Assembly: GCA_949296355.1 (NCBI GenBank)
Contig: CASFPS010000018.1
Span: 1 to 32,950 of the forward strand
Direction of reading: 5' to 3'
Length of the DNA stretch: 32,950 nucleotides
From: an uncultured bacterium
GTDB lineage: Bacteria; Cyanobacteriota; Vampirovibrionia; Gastranaerophilales; Gastranaerophilaceae
How positions within the stretch are numbered: position 1 is the stretch's first letter; every line of letters starts with the position of its first letter. The translations under genes were made by a program, and so were the position numbers. Below the pieces are notes generated by a model. That model did not search any database and was not told the DNA's origin. It was given only the letters and a program-made list of their open reading frames with translations. Below are positions 7,559 through 15,281 of the stretch, in pieces.

Positions 7559-8182
7559 CTAAAAACATACGGGAGAATACTCGCAGGAGCATTCAGATTT
7601 TTTATCGGGAAGTTCACAATGGTTGATTTTGTCCGTTATGCTTAATAACCGCTCCCTGTACTCTTCGCCCAGTTCCGGAGTATAGTTTATCTTAGCTTCA
7701 TCCCTGTTTTTTAAATCAATATAGACAAAATTAACCCGCTCTGTCTTAAAAAATTCACTTACTGCCATAATATATATCATTGTCTGAAAATCGTATTTAG
7801 GATTTTTGGGGATTGCACCTGTTTTGTAATCAAGAATATAATACTCTTCTCCGTTCTTTACAAGTGCATCAATTCTTCCTCCGAAAAATGAATCCCCGAT
7901 TTTTACCGCAAGATTGTATTCAGTATTTACAACTTCGTAAGAAAAATATTTAATATTTTTCAAATACTGCCACACAGCGGATTCTTTTTCCGTAAGCGAC
8001 AATTCCATTTTATCGATAAATTCTTTTCTTAAATAATAAGAAGCAAGGGCGTGTATATTTTTACCGAACTCAAATATATCATCGTTTACCGGCATGTTAA
8101 TATTTTTAACATACCGGTAATAGAATTTTCTCGGACATTGCTGAAATGTCTTAAGCATATTCGGTGAATATAAAGAGAACAT
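7559..8182 (-). CDS. PD-(D/E)XK nuclease with Cas4/RecB-like Fe-S cysteines
   Basis: 207 residues. The nuclease core is complete: Gly40-x3-His44, Glu88, Asp105 (GGRIDAL), Asp118-x-Lys120 (ILDYKTG) and Gln133-x3-Tyr137. Cys16 (QQCPRKFYYRY) at the N-terminus and Cys198, Cys200 and Cys206 at the C-terminus match the split four-cysteine iron-sulphur arrangement of Cas4, AddB and related PDDEXK_1 proteins, although the CxC spacing is one residue tighter than usual. No CRISPR array or cas genes are nearby, so this is a stand-alone relative, probably a DNA end-processing exonuclease. The ATG follows AGGGGG by seven bases. Confidence 0.88.
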   Translation of the reverse strand: MFSLYSPNMLKTFQQCPRKFYYRYVKNINMPVNDDIFEFGKNIHALASYYLRKEFIDKMELSLTEKESAVWQYLKNIKYFSYEVVNTEYNLAVKIGDSFFGGRIDALVKNGEEYYILDYKTGAIPKNPKYDFQTMIYIMAVSEFFKTERVNFVYIDLKNRDEAKINYTPELGEEYRERLLSITDKINHCELPDKKSECSCEYSPVCF

Positions 8183-8206
8183 AATTTAACCCCCTGCATT
8201 TACCCC

Positions 8207-9250
8207 CTATCCTTCTAAATATGTATAGTCCGGGTTTTGGTTTAATTTTTCCTCTATCTGCTCAAATGTAATATGCCCTTCTGTTGCCCCGAATTGGGAA
8301 ACTACAGAGGCTGAATTTACAGATGCGTACATTAAAGAGCGACCGACATTAAGCCTTGTTCTTTCTAATGCACCGCAGAAGGTTGACGCAAAAGCATCAC
8401 CGGCACCGAGAGTTGAAACAACCGGAGAAGGGAATACCGGACAGAAATAGAATTTCTTTCCATCATAGGCATAAGCACCATTGCCGCCATCTGTTATTAC
8501 AATAACCTGATAGTCCATAACTTTAAGCGTTGTAAGCATTTTCTTAATATCAACGTGGATAAGTTCTTGAGAAAACTTTTCGGTCTTTGTATCAGGTCTC
8601 ACCTGAATATCAGTAGCCATAGTCGCTTCATCTTTGTTCATAACAACAATATGAGCCGATTTAAGAATTGTCTTTATATGCTCAAATCCTCGCTTGAGAC
8701 TTGTAGAACCGGCATTAAAACATATTTTTGTACCATGCTTATGGGCATAATCAACAATTGATTCAATAACCTTGTTGGACTCACCGTTTAACGGCGCAAC
8801 ATACATTAAGTCAGCGTTTTTTATAGCATCAAAATTAATCTCTTCCTGCTTAATTTCTGCATTTGCACCTCTATGCGCAAGAACGGTTCTGTCACCTTGA
8901 AAACTTACAAGAATTATTGAAAAACCTGTAGAAGTATTTTTATCCTGAATAATATGGGATAAATTAACTTTTCTGTCTTTAAAAGATTCTAAAATACCTT
9001 CTGAATAAATATCTTCGCCAATCTTAAAAATAGCTGAAGTTTCAAAACCTAAATTTGCAAAATTACATGCAGTATTAACTCCGCCTCCGCCGACTTTAGA
9101 AGAGAAAGTTGTAATATCAATCTTTGCACCGTACGGGTAACTCATAAACTCAGAATCTTTATTTTTAGAACATACAGATACTATATTCGCATCATCGCAC
9201 TCAACAAAAACATCCATTGTTGCGCTGCCTATCGTTAAAACCTTTGTCAT
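8207..9250 (-). CDS. PfkB/ribokinase family sugar or nucleoside kinase
   Basis: 347 residues. ATP-dependent kinase of the ribokinase fold. The N-terminal signature is GGGGVNTACNFANLG (54-68). The second PfkB signature STLGAGDAFASTFCGAL holds the catalytic Asp285 and the anion hole GAGD (282-285). NKDE near 205 and VITDGGNGAYAY are also typical. The protein is longer than ribokinase, with extra segments around 20-50 and 215-235. The substrate cannot be read from the sequence; an adenosine-kinase-like or sugar-kinase role is possible. GGAGGA six bases upstream of ATG fixes the start. It is the first gene of the four-gene minus-strand operon ending at 5971. Confidence 0.88.
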   Translation of the reverse strand: MTKVLTIGSATMDVFVECDDANIVSVCSKNKDSEFMSYPYGAKIDITTFSSKVGGGGVNTACNFANLGFETSAIFKIGEDIYSEGILESFKDRKVNLSHIIQDKNTSTGFSIILVSFQGDRTVLAHRGANAEIKQEEINFDAIKNADLMYVAPLNGESNKVIESIVDYAHKHGTKICFNAGSTSLKRGFEHIKTILKSAHIVVMNKDEATMATDIQVRPDTKTEKFSQELIHVDIKKMLTTLKVMDYQVIVITDGGNGAYAYDGKKFYFCPVFPSPVVSTLGAGDAFASTFCGALERTRLNVGRSLMYASVNSASVVSQFGATEGHITFEQIEEKLNQNPDYTYLEG

Positions 9251-9300
9251 GCTCTTCCTCCATTATTCTTCTTTATAGTATTATTTTAATACAAAATAAC

Positions 9301-9318
9301 AAAAAAAATATTTACAGG
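9301..9318 (+). promoter_or_regulatory. Upstream AT palindrome ending in CAGG (copy 2 of 3)
   Basis: AAAAAAAATATTTACAGG, 31 bases before the ATG of the tagged 135-residue gene. A TATAAA occurs 11 bases further on (9330-9335). See the other copies at 4867-4885 and 22632-22651. Confidence 0.4.
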
Positions 9319-9349
9319 TTTTATATCGTTATAAACATAGGAGGTTAAT

Positions 9350-9757
9350 ATGAACATGACATCGACAAATGTTAATTTTACAGGAAAAAAAGAAATTGTT
9401 TACGGCTTAAGAAAAGCTGCACAGGAAGCTAAAACTATTGAAATAAACCGTTCTTATGCATTCGGTCCGCGCCCGATCAGACGCGAATATGAAATAAACG
9501 AGGCAAAAGGGGCTTTGAATGCATACGCAGATATGGTTACAAAAGACGGTGAATTTAATACTGCAATCAAAGAAATTGCAGAAGATAAAAAATTTACAAA
9601 AGAATTAGGCGAAACATTAAAACCCAAAGATGTACAATATGGTAAAATCAATCCTCTCGGAGAATTTGTACAATCTCTGAGCGAATCTTTTAAGAAGAAT
9701 GTTTCAAAAACATTGAATGATGACGTAAAGGCATTTTTTAAAAGCATTAAATTGTAA
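9350..9757 (+). CDS. Hypothetical protein with N-terminal VNFTGKK tag
   Basis: I do not recognise the body of this 135-residue protein. It is hydrophilic, Lys- and Glu-rich and mostly predicted helical, with no membrane segment or signal peptide. Residues 8-13 (VNFTGK) give the clearest instance of the short tag shared with the proteins at 4899, 18974 and 22597. The ATG has AGGAGG five bases upstream; a second ATG two codons later is less well placed. It is divergent from the pfkB-like gene and lies just upstream of flagellin, but its own upstream element suggests independent expression. Confidence 0.75.
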   Translation: MNMTSTNVNFTGKKEIVYGLRKAAQEAKTIEINRSYAFGPRPIRREYEINEAKGALNAYADMVTKDGEFNTAIKEIAEDKKFTKELGETLKPKDVQYGKINPLGEFVQSLSESFKKNVSKTLNDDVKAFFKSIKL

Positions 9758-9785
9758 AATTTTGTAAAAATCAAAAGACAGCATG

Positions 9786-9814
9786 GTGTAATTTTTATTT
9801 AGTTATTCTATAAT
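9786..9814 (+). promoter_or_regulatory. Possible flagellin promoter
   Basis: A perfect TATAAT (9809-9814) lies 107 bases before the flagellin ATG, with a poor -35 (GTGTAA-like) 17 bases upstream. The resulting leader of about 100 bases contains GTGGTA/TACCAC (9836-9867), which could fold. I see no sigma28-type sequence. Confidence 0.35.
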
Positions 9815-9920
9815 GTTTGTATACAAGGATATGTGAGTGGTATATAAATTATATTTTTAACTACCACGTCAGATTAGGGATTATATGTGCTGAATTGCAC
9901 TGGGTCAGAAAGGTTAGGGA

Positions 9921-10814
9921 ATGGCTCTTACAATTAATACAAACATTTCGTCTTTGATTGTTCAAAGGAATTTAAGCGCTGCTACTAATAGTCTTAATCA
10001 GGCTATTGAAAGGATGACAACCGGTTTTAAGATTAACCATGCTGCTGATAATGCTGCTGGCTATTCTATTGCAACAAACTGGGAGACTCAGTTAGGCTCA
10101 CTTGATGTTGCCGCTGATAACGCTGCAACAGGGGCTGATATGCTTACAACATTAGAAGATACTTATTCTTTGATATCATCACACCTGCAACGTGTCAGAG
10201 ATTTGACAGAACAGGCTGCTAACGGGACTTACGGTTCCGAATCTTTAAAAGCAATTCAGTCTGAAATAACGGCAAGGTTAGAAGAAATTGACCGTATTGC
10301 AGCTAATTGTGAGTTTAACGGAATAAATATGATGAACGGGGATGTAAATGATGATATTGCGCTCCAAATAGGCTTATATAGTGATGCAAACAGTCAAATT
10401 ACACTTGTTCAGGAACTCTTTGCTGCCTCGGATACAGAAACTTTATTTCAGGAAAACGCGACAGTACCCGGCGGAGATAATTCTATTGAAGGAGTTGCAA
10501 AAGCTTGTTCCGGATATGACGGTACAAAAATTACAGGGGGGCAGGCTGCAATGCTTGACGAAATCGATAAAGTTCTTAACGAAATTTCTTCAAGAACTAC
10601 TACGCTTGGTGCCGCTCAGAACAGAATTGAGTCTGCAATGGAATCAATAAGCGTACAGAGTGAAAACATCACATCTTCTTTATCTACACTTAGAGACGCT
10701 GATGTTGCTGAAGAATCATCAAATTATATACAGGCGCAAATTCTGCAGCAAGCATCCGCAACACTGCTTGCAACTGCAAACCAGGCGCCAAGTATAGCTT
10801 TAAGTTTATTATAG
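9921..10814 (+). CDS. Flagellin
   Basis: 297 residues, a minimal flagellin made of the D0/D1 core with almost no variable D2/D3 region. The N-terminal domain MALTINTNISSLIVQRNLSA and the C-terminal block STLRDADVAEESSNYIQAQI...LLATANQAPSIALSLL are canonical. Residues 89-95 (HLQRVRDL) retain the segment recognised by TLR5 in gamma-proteobacterial flagellin. Two cysteines (Cys130 in RIAANCEFNG and Cys196 in KACSGYDG) are unusual for a flagellin. AAAGG seven bases before ATG marks the start. No other flagellar structural gene is in the window, but the Maf-like protein at 25524-27413 is a plausible glycosylation partner. Confidence 0.96.
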   Translation: MALTINTNISSLIVQRNLSAATNSLNQAIERMTTGFKINHAADNAAGYSIATNWETQLGSLDVAADNAATGADMLTTLEDTYSLISSHLQRVRDLTEQAANGTYGSESLKAIQSEITARLEEIDRIAANCEFNGINMMNGDVNDDIALQIGLYSDANSQITLVQELFAASDTETLFQENATVPGGDNSIEGVAKACSGYDGTKITGGQAAMLDEIDKVLNEISSRTTTLGAAQNRIESAMESISVQSENITSSLSTLRDADVAEESSNYIQAQILQQASATLLATANQAPSIALSLL

Positions 10815-10853
10815 TTTTAAATTTGTTGTTGATTGGGATATGTACTTATATAT

Positions 10854-10880
10854 GAGCTTGATTTAAATCAAGCTCTTTTA
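10854..10880 (+). terminator. Terminator after flagellin
   Basis: Perfect palindrome GAGCTTGATTT/AAATCAAGCTC followed by TTTTATTTT. Confidence 0.88.
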
Positions 10881-10975
10881 TTTTACCCGACAGAAATTGT
10901 AACGAGTTTACGCTCGCACAACTGCGCCCTTCAAACCGGAGAACTTAAGCTCTGTATCTGCTATTTCTGACCTGC

Positions 10976-11004
10976 TTGATATCAATTTGTTTTTTTGTTA
11001 GTAT
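10976..11004 (+). promoter_or_regulatory. Probable fabI promoter
   Basis: TTGATA (10976-10981), 17 bases, TAGTAT (10999-11004), 35 bases before the fabI ATG. Confidence 0.6.
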
Positions 11005-11038
11005 GTTTAGGTATATTAGGTAAAGAGGAGTTTTATTT

Positions 11039-11842
11039 ATGGAATTAATGAAGGGGAAAAAAGGTATTATCTTCGGAGTTTCAAATACTCATGGCATTGC
11101 TTACGGTATTGCAAAGCAGTTATTTGATGAAGGAGCTGATATAGCGTTTACTTATGCCGGAGAAGCAATGGAAAAAAGAGTTAAACCTATTGCAGAAAGT
11201 ATGAATGCAAAACTCATCATGAGCTGCGATGTTACAAAAGAAGAAGAAGTTGAAGCCGTGTTTAAAGAATGCGAAAAGATATACGGCAAATTAGATTTCG
11301 TAGTTCATGCAGTTGCTTTTGCGCCAAAAGAAGACTTGATGGGCAGATTTGTTGATACTTCAAAAGAAGGCTGGGATATTGCTCTTGGCGTAAGTGCATA
11401 TTCGCTTGTTACTGTCTGCAGACATGCAGAACCGATTATGAATGAAGGCAGCTCAATTTTTGCGCTGACTTATCTTGGCTCTGTTCTTTCTGTACCAAGT
11501 TACAACGTAATGGGGGTTGCAAAAGCAGCTTTAGAATCAGCAATGAGATTTTTGGCAGTAGATTTAGGAAGCAAAGGTATCCGTGTTAACTGCTTATCTT
11601 CCGGACCTGTTAAAACACTTGCTTCTATGGGTATAAGCGGATTTTCCAAAATGCTTAAAGCTGCTACATTAAGAGCTCCAATGAAAAGAAATGTATCTTT
11701 AGAAGATGTGGGTAGAGCAGGTTTATATCTGGCATCAGATCTATCAAGCGGAACTACAGGCGAAGTAATCTACTGCGATTGCGGATGTCACTCTGCCTAT
11801 GCTTCATCAGAAGAAATGGATATTTTATCTAAAGCTGAATAA
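11039..11842 (+). CDS. fabI: Enoyl-[acyl-carrier-protein] reductase (NADH)
   Basis: 267 residues. Short-chain dehydrogenase that performs the last reduction of fatty-acid elongation. The nucleotide loop GVSNTHGIAYGIA (13-25) has the altered Rossmann motif typical of FabI, and DVTKEEEV follows. The active-site set Tyr145, Tyr155 and Lys162 (TYLGSVLSVPSYNVMGVAK) fits FabI spacing, followed by VNCLSSGPVKTLAS. The C-terminal half has the expected flexible substrate loop (GISGFSKML). AGAGGAG eight bases before the ATG selects the first Met over Met4. It is monocistronic, or reads through a weak terminator into the next gene. Confidence 0.96.
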   Translation: MELMKGKKGIIFGVSNTHGIAYGIAKQLFDEGADIAFTYAGEAMEKRVKPIAESMNAKLIMSCDVTKEEEVEAVFKECEKIYGKLDFVVHAVAFAPKEDLMGRFVDTSKEGWDIALGVSAYSLVTVCRHAEPIMNEGSSIFALTYLGSVLSVPSYNVMGVAKAALESAMRFLAVDLGSKGIRVNCLSSGPVKTLASMGISGFSKMLKAATLRAPMKRNVSLEDVGRAGLYLASDLSSGTTGEVIYCDCGCHSAYASSEEMDILSKAE

Positions 11843-11854
11843 AATTGTTACAAC

Positions 11855-11894
11855 AATACGGATTTATACTAATTTTGTATAAGTCCGTATTTTC
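11855..11894 (+). terminator. Hairpin terminator or attenuator after fabI
   Basis: A 15-bp stem AATACGGATTTATAC / GTATAAGTCCGTATT (one G-U pair) with a 7-base loop and a short TTTT tail. The weak T tract may allow read-through to the gene at 11914. Confidence 0.65.
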
Positions 11895-11913
11895 AAAAGA
11901 TAGGATGAAAAAT

Positions 11914-12297
11914 ATGAAAAAACTTATATTATCAATGCTTACTTTATTAACTTTTGCTATAAGCACACAGACTACAAAAGCTATGACTTTTGCAGAAGGA
12001 TTGAATGACAGCAAACCTATGGCTTTATTAATTTACGCAAACTGGGCAGATGGAGCTGCTGATACTATTGGTAAATTTAAATCTCAACAGGCTCAGTATG
12101 AAGACAGGTATAATTTTATTTTACTTGATATTGCTTCTGAAGACACAAAAGAATTTAATAAAAAATATCATATTTACCCGAATTTGCCGTATGTACTTCT
12201 TTACAAAGATAACGGTAAAGTATCAAGATACTTACAGAAAGACTGTGTAATGGATGATTCTTGCTTTACAGAAAAGCTTGATTTTTTCATAAATTAA
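11914..12297 (+). CDS. Secreted thioredoxin-fold protein lacking CxxC
   Basis: 127 residues. The N-terminus MKKLILSMLTLLTFAISTQTTKA is a signal peptide. The rest has a thioredoxin-like order: PMALLIYANWADGAADTIGKF, then FILLDIASEDTKEFNKKYHIYPNLPYVLLYKDNGKV, where YPNLPYV holds the cis-Pro. The catalytic WCxxC is replaced by WADGA, so it should lack disulphide oxidoreductase activity. Two cysteines occur only near the C-terminus (Cys at DCVMDDSC). A structural or chaperone role in the envelope is a guess. The start at 11914 was chosen because AGGAT lies about eight bases upstream. It converges on the outer membrane channel gene, overlapping its 3' end by 11 bases. Confidence 0.78.
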   Translation: MKKLILSMLTLLTFAISTQTTKAMTFAEGLNDSKPMALLIYANWADGAADTIGKFKSQQAQYEDRYNFILLDIASEDTKEFNKKYHIYPNLPYVLLYKDNGKVSRYLQKDCVMDDSCFTEKLDFFIN

Positions 12298-13651
12298 AAG
12301 CTTCTGTTTGAGTATAATCAATACCCCCGACAGCATTATAAAGAGAAATTGTAGAGATAACATTGTCGATTTTTGCGGCAATGTTTCTCTGTCTTGCAAG
12401 GTATAAATTAACTTCGGATTTCATCTCATCAAGACGGGAAGAATCTCCGATACTGAATTGCTTTTCCGATAGTTCATGTTTTTCCTTTTCAAGACTAAAC
12501 TCTTCATCAGCTTTAACAAGGTTTGCCTTTGTTGTTTTTGATTCAACCAGAGCATCGTTTACTTCCTGAATAGAAGTTAAAACAGTTTTTTCATACTCTT
12601 CAACTGCTTTTTTATATTCATATTTATTTATTCTGTATCTTGCAAGCTTTGCTCCGCCGGAGAATATATTCCAGGTTGGCATTATTCCTGCGTTAGCCAA
12701 AAATGTCTCACCCGCAAAGATTCTGTTCCAGTTATAAGCATTAAACCCTATATTTCCGAACAAAATAAATTTAGGCAAAAACTCACGTCTTGCAACTCTT
12801 ACATCCAGCCCGACTTTTTTTACGTAACTTTCTGCAGACAAAAGATCCGGTCTGTATTGAACAACAACAGTAGAAATAGAATCCGGTGTTTCAGGATAAG
12901 TTATTGAAGCAAAATCAGAATGCGCAACTTCTTTATCGGTATTTAAGCCTAAAAGAACTGTCATCTGGTTGTTTAACAATTTTTTATTTTCATTCAGGGT
13001 ATTTAAATCTTTTTCAAAATTAACAAGCGCCTGCTTTTCGTTTAATACTTCATTAATTGAAGCAAGACCGGCATTATATTTTCTCTCAGTCATGCTGACA
13101 ATTTCTTTTTGAAGCTCAATTATTTTTTCAAGATTAATCTTTAGTTCATCCATCTTTATTAAATTGTAATAATTAGCAGCGAAAGTTGAAGTTAGATAAA
13201 TATAAGCGGCTCTTTCCTGCTGATCAATAATTTCTTTCTGCTTCTTTGCACTTTTGCGGTTTAAATAATTCTGCCCCCAGATATCAATTTCATAAGAAGC
13301 GTTCAGGGGAAGAAAAATCTCATTTTGAATGTATTTAGGTATAACAGTATTGCCGAATTGAGTCCTTGGTCCTCTAAAAACCCTTGAAAAAGTTCCGTCA
13401 AATCCGACCTGCGGAAGCTGGTTTGCTCCTGCAAGACGAATATTTTCTTCTGCCTGTTTAGCTTTTAGCGCTGCAATTTTCAGGTCATGGTTATTCTCAT
13501 ACAATGTTTGAAAATGTTCAATTAATATTTCATCATTGTAATTTTTCCACCAATCCATATTAATATAATTAAATTTATCTGTATTTTCCTTTGCATAGCA
13601 AGGAATTGTCAGGGTTAAAATTAATATTGTTAAAAATTTTTTAAATGTCAT
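12287..13651 (-). CDS. TolC/NodT-like outer membrane efflux channel
   Basis: 454 residues from the ATG at 13651. A signal peptide (FKKFLTILILTLTIPCYAKE) leads into two outer-membrane-efflux-protein repeats with long periplasmic helices. Typical motifs are NHDLKIAALKAKQAEENIRLAGANQLPQ, a beta strand YEIDIWG, and RPDLLSAESYVKKVGLDVRVARREFLPKF in the second repeat. It forms the outer membrane exit duct for tripartite pumps. It is divergent from marR-emrA-emrB across a 22-bp palindrome, so co-regulation by MarR is likely. The cysteine at the end of the signal region could be lipidated, but the lipobox is not strong. Confidence 0.9.
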   Translation of the reverse strand: MTFKKFLTILILTLTIPCYAKENTDKFNYINMDWWKNYNDEILIEHFQTLYENNHDLKIAALKAKQAEENIRLAGANQLPQVGFDGTFSRVFRGPRTQFGNTVIPKYIQNEIFLPLNASYEIDIWGQNYLNRKSAKKQKEIIDQQERAAYIYLTSTFAANYYNLIKMDELKINLEKIIELQKEIVSMTERKYNAGLASINEVLNEKQALVNFEKDLNTLNENKKLLNNQMTVLLGLNTDKEVAHSDFASITYPETPDSISTVVVQYRPDLLSAESYVKKVGLDVRVARREFLPKFILFGNIGFNAYNWNRIFAGETFLANAGIMPTWNIFSGGAKLARYRINKYEYKKAVEEYEKTVLTSIQEVNDALVESKTTKANLVKADEEFSLEKEKHELSEKQFSIGDSSRLDEMKSEVNLYLARQRNIAAKIDNVISTISLYNAVGGIDYTQTEAFNL

Positions 13652-13668
13652 ATTTACACTTATCCTTC

Positions 13669-13690
13669 TTGTGTTATCATGATAACACAA
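13669..13690. promoter_or_regulatory. Perfect 22-bp palindrome, probable MarR operator
   Basis: Half-site TTGTGTTATCA is followed directly by its exact reverse complement. It lies 17 bases before the channel-gene ATG and 8 bases before the marR ATG, so a bound dimer would block both divergent genes. Its size and two-fold symmetry match MarR-family operators. Confidence 0.85.
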
Positions 13691-13698
13691 AGAAAATT

Positions 13699-14160
13699 AT
13701 GGAACAAGAAATTTTATTACAACAAAAAATCGGGTTAAGACTATCCCGTATCGGGCTTCTCTCTAAGATTTTCGCAATACAGACTTTCTTGAAGGACAAG
13801 TTTGATATCACGCCGGAACAATTTACTGTACTTTATACACTTAAAATAAATAATGGAATGTATTTAAGGCAGCTTGCACAAGAAACATTGAAAGACCGTC
13901 CGAATATCACAAGAATTGTATCAATTCTTGAAGGGAAAAATTATCTTACGACAGCTACTGATAAAGAAGACGGCAGAATGGTTAAAAAATTGTATATAAC
14001 AAAAGCCGGAATAAAGATTTGTAATAAAGTTCTTCCATCCATTTTAAACATCTGGGATAGCATAAGCCGGAATATTTCTGAAGCTGAAATCGACAGCTTT
14101 TTGATAACACTGGATAAAATGGAAGGAAATTTAAAAAACTTGGTAATTATGCAAAATTAG
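13699..14160 (+). CDS. MarR family transcriptional regulator
   Basis: 153 residues from the Met at 13699, chosen because the upstream in-frame codons run through the palindrome. The winged helix covers about residues 40-115: PEQFTVLYTLKINNGMYLRQLAQ, then the recognition region KDRPNITRIVSILEGKNYL, then the wing ATDKEDGRMVKKLYITKAG. The flanking N- and C-terminal helices would form the dimer. It is probably an autorepressor of the efflux locus, released by a small molecule. Its stop is eight bases before emrA. Confidence 0.9.
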   Translation: MEQEILLQQKIGLRLSRIGLLSKIFAIQTFLKDKFDITPEQFTVLYTLKINNGMYLRQLAQETLKDRPNITRIVSILEGKNYLTTATDKEDGRMVKKLYITKAGIKICNKVLPSILNIWDSISRNISEAEIDSFLITLDKMEGNLKNLVIMQN

Positions 14161-14168
14161 GTGATATT

Positions 14169-15281
14169 ATGGCAAAAAAAAGAGAACATGAAGATAAAAA
14201 CGATAAGGAATTTATAAAAAAAGCAAAAGCAAGATTAAAGAAAAGGCGTCCTGAATACAAAAAGAAAAGGGTTGTAGTTCCGACTTTAACTGCAATAGTT
14301 CTTACAATTATGGGAATTTCAGCAGCTATACATTCGACCTTCTACCAGTCAACAGACGATGCTTTTGTGGAAGGAAGGCTTGTTTCCGTTGCGCCGCGTG
14401 TTGCAGCGCCTGTGATTAATCTGCTTGTGGATGATAACCAGGAGGTTAAGGCTGGAGACTTGCTCGTAGAGTTAGACCCGAAAGATTTTCAGGTGGCTCT
14501 TGAACAGGCAGAAGCAAAGTTAGCCGAAGCCAAAGCCGGATTGAATATTTCAACAAAACAGGTTGATGAAAGCACATCAAGAGTAAATAAATCTTATGAA
14601 GACATTACTTCCGCAACATCAAAACTGGATTTTGCGCAAAAAGATTTTGCAAGATATAAAGATTTGTATAAAGACGGCATTGTATCAAAACAGGCTTATG
14701 AGAAAAGCAAGACTGCATTAGAAGTAGCAGAAGCCGACTACAATGCAGCAATGGAAACTTCTAAAGCGTCAGAACACGCTCTGGATTCAAATAAAGCAAA
14801 AACGCAAGCTGATGAAGCGTTAATTAAAAGACTTGAGGCTGAAGTAGAGCAGGCAAAATTAAATCTTGAATACACCAAAATATACGCTCCGCAAGACGGA
14901 AAAATAGCAGCCAGAAGTGTTGAAAAAGGAAATTATGTAAACATCGGACAGCCATTAATGAATATTGTTCCGGAAGAAGTCTGGGTTGTTACTAATTTTA
15001 AAGAAATTCAGCTTACGAACATGCATGCCGGACAGCCCGTCAGAATAAAGGTTGACACTTACCCTAATAAAAGATTCAAAGGGCATGTAGAAAGTATTCA
15101 AAGAGCGACAGGCGCAAAATCCAGCTTGTTCCCGCCTGAGAATGCTGTCGGCAGTTACGTAAAAATCGTACAGAGAGTTCCTGTTAAGATTGTCTTTGAT
15201 GAAGATATCTCAAAATACAATATAGTTCCGGGTATGTCAGTTGTTCCTAAGGTCAGAATCAAAGATGGAAAAGAAAATTAA
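14169..15281 (+). CDS. emrA: HlyD/EmrA-type membrane fusion protein
   Basis: 370 residues. A cytoplasmic basic head (residues 1-35) and one membrane segment (VVVPTLTAIVLTIMGISAAI) anchor it in the inner membrane. STDDAFVEGRLVSVAPRVAAPV and DNQEVKAGDLLVELDPKDF form the first lipoyl half. A long helical hairpin rich in Ala, Lys and Glu follows (about 95-235), then LEYTKIYAPQDGKI, the second lipoyl half, and the beta-barrel VVTNFKEIQLTNMHAGQPVRIKVDTYP. It bridges the MFS pump EmrB and the TolC-like channel. AGGTGAT precedes the ATG. The 3' end overlaps emrB by 17 bases. Confidence 0.93.
   Translation: MAKKREHEDKNDKEFIKKAKARLKKRRPEYKKKRVVVPTLTAIVLTIMGISAAIHSTFYQSTDDAFVEGRLVSVAPRVAAPVINLLVDDNQEVKAGDLLVELDPKDFQVALEQAEAKLAEAKAGLNISTKQVDESTSRVNKSYEDITSATSKLDFAQKDFARYKDLYKDGIVSKQAYEKSKTALEVAEADYNAAMETSKASEHALDSNKAKTQADEALIKRLEAEVEQAKLNLEYTKIYAPQDGKIAARSVEKGNYVNIGQPLMNIVPEEVWVVTNFKEIQLTNMHAGQPVRIKVDTYPNKRFKGHVESIQRATGAKSSLFPPENAVGSYVKIVQRVPVKIVFDEDISKYNIVPGMSVVPKVRIKDGKEN

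Noticed and set aside
7559-8182. Cas4 as part of a CRISPR-Cas system
   Set aside because: No repeat-spacer array and no other cas gene in the window; the operon partners are housekeeping.
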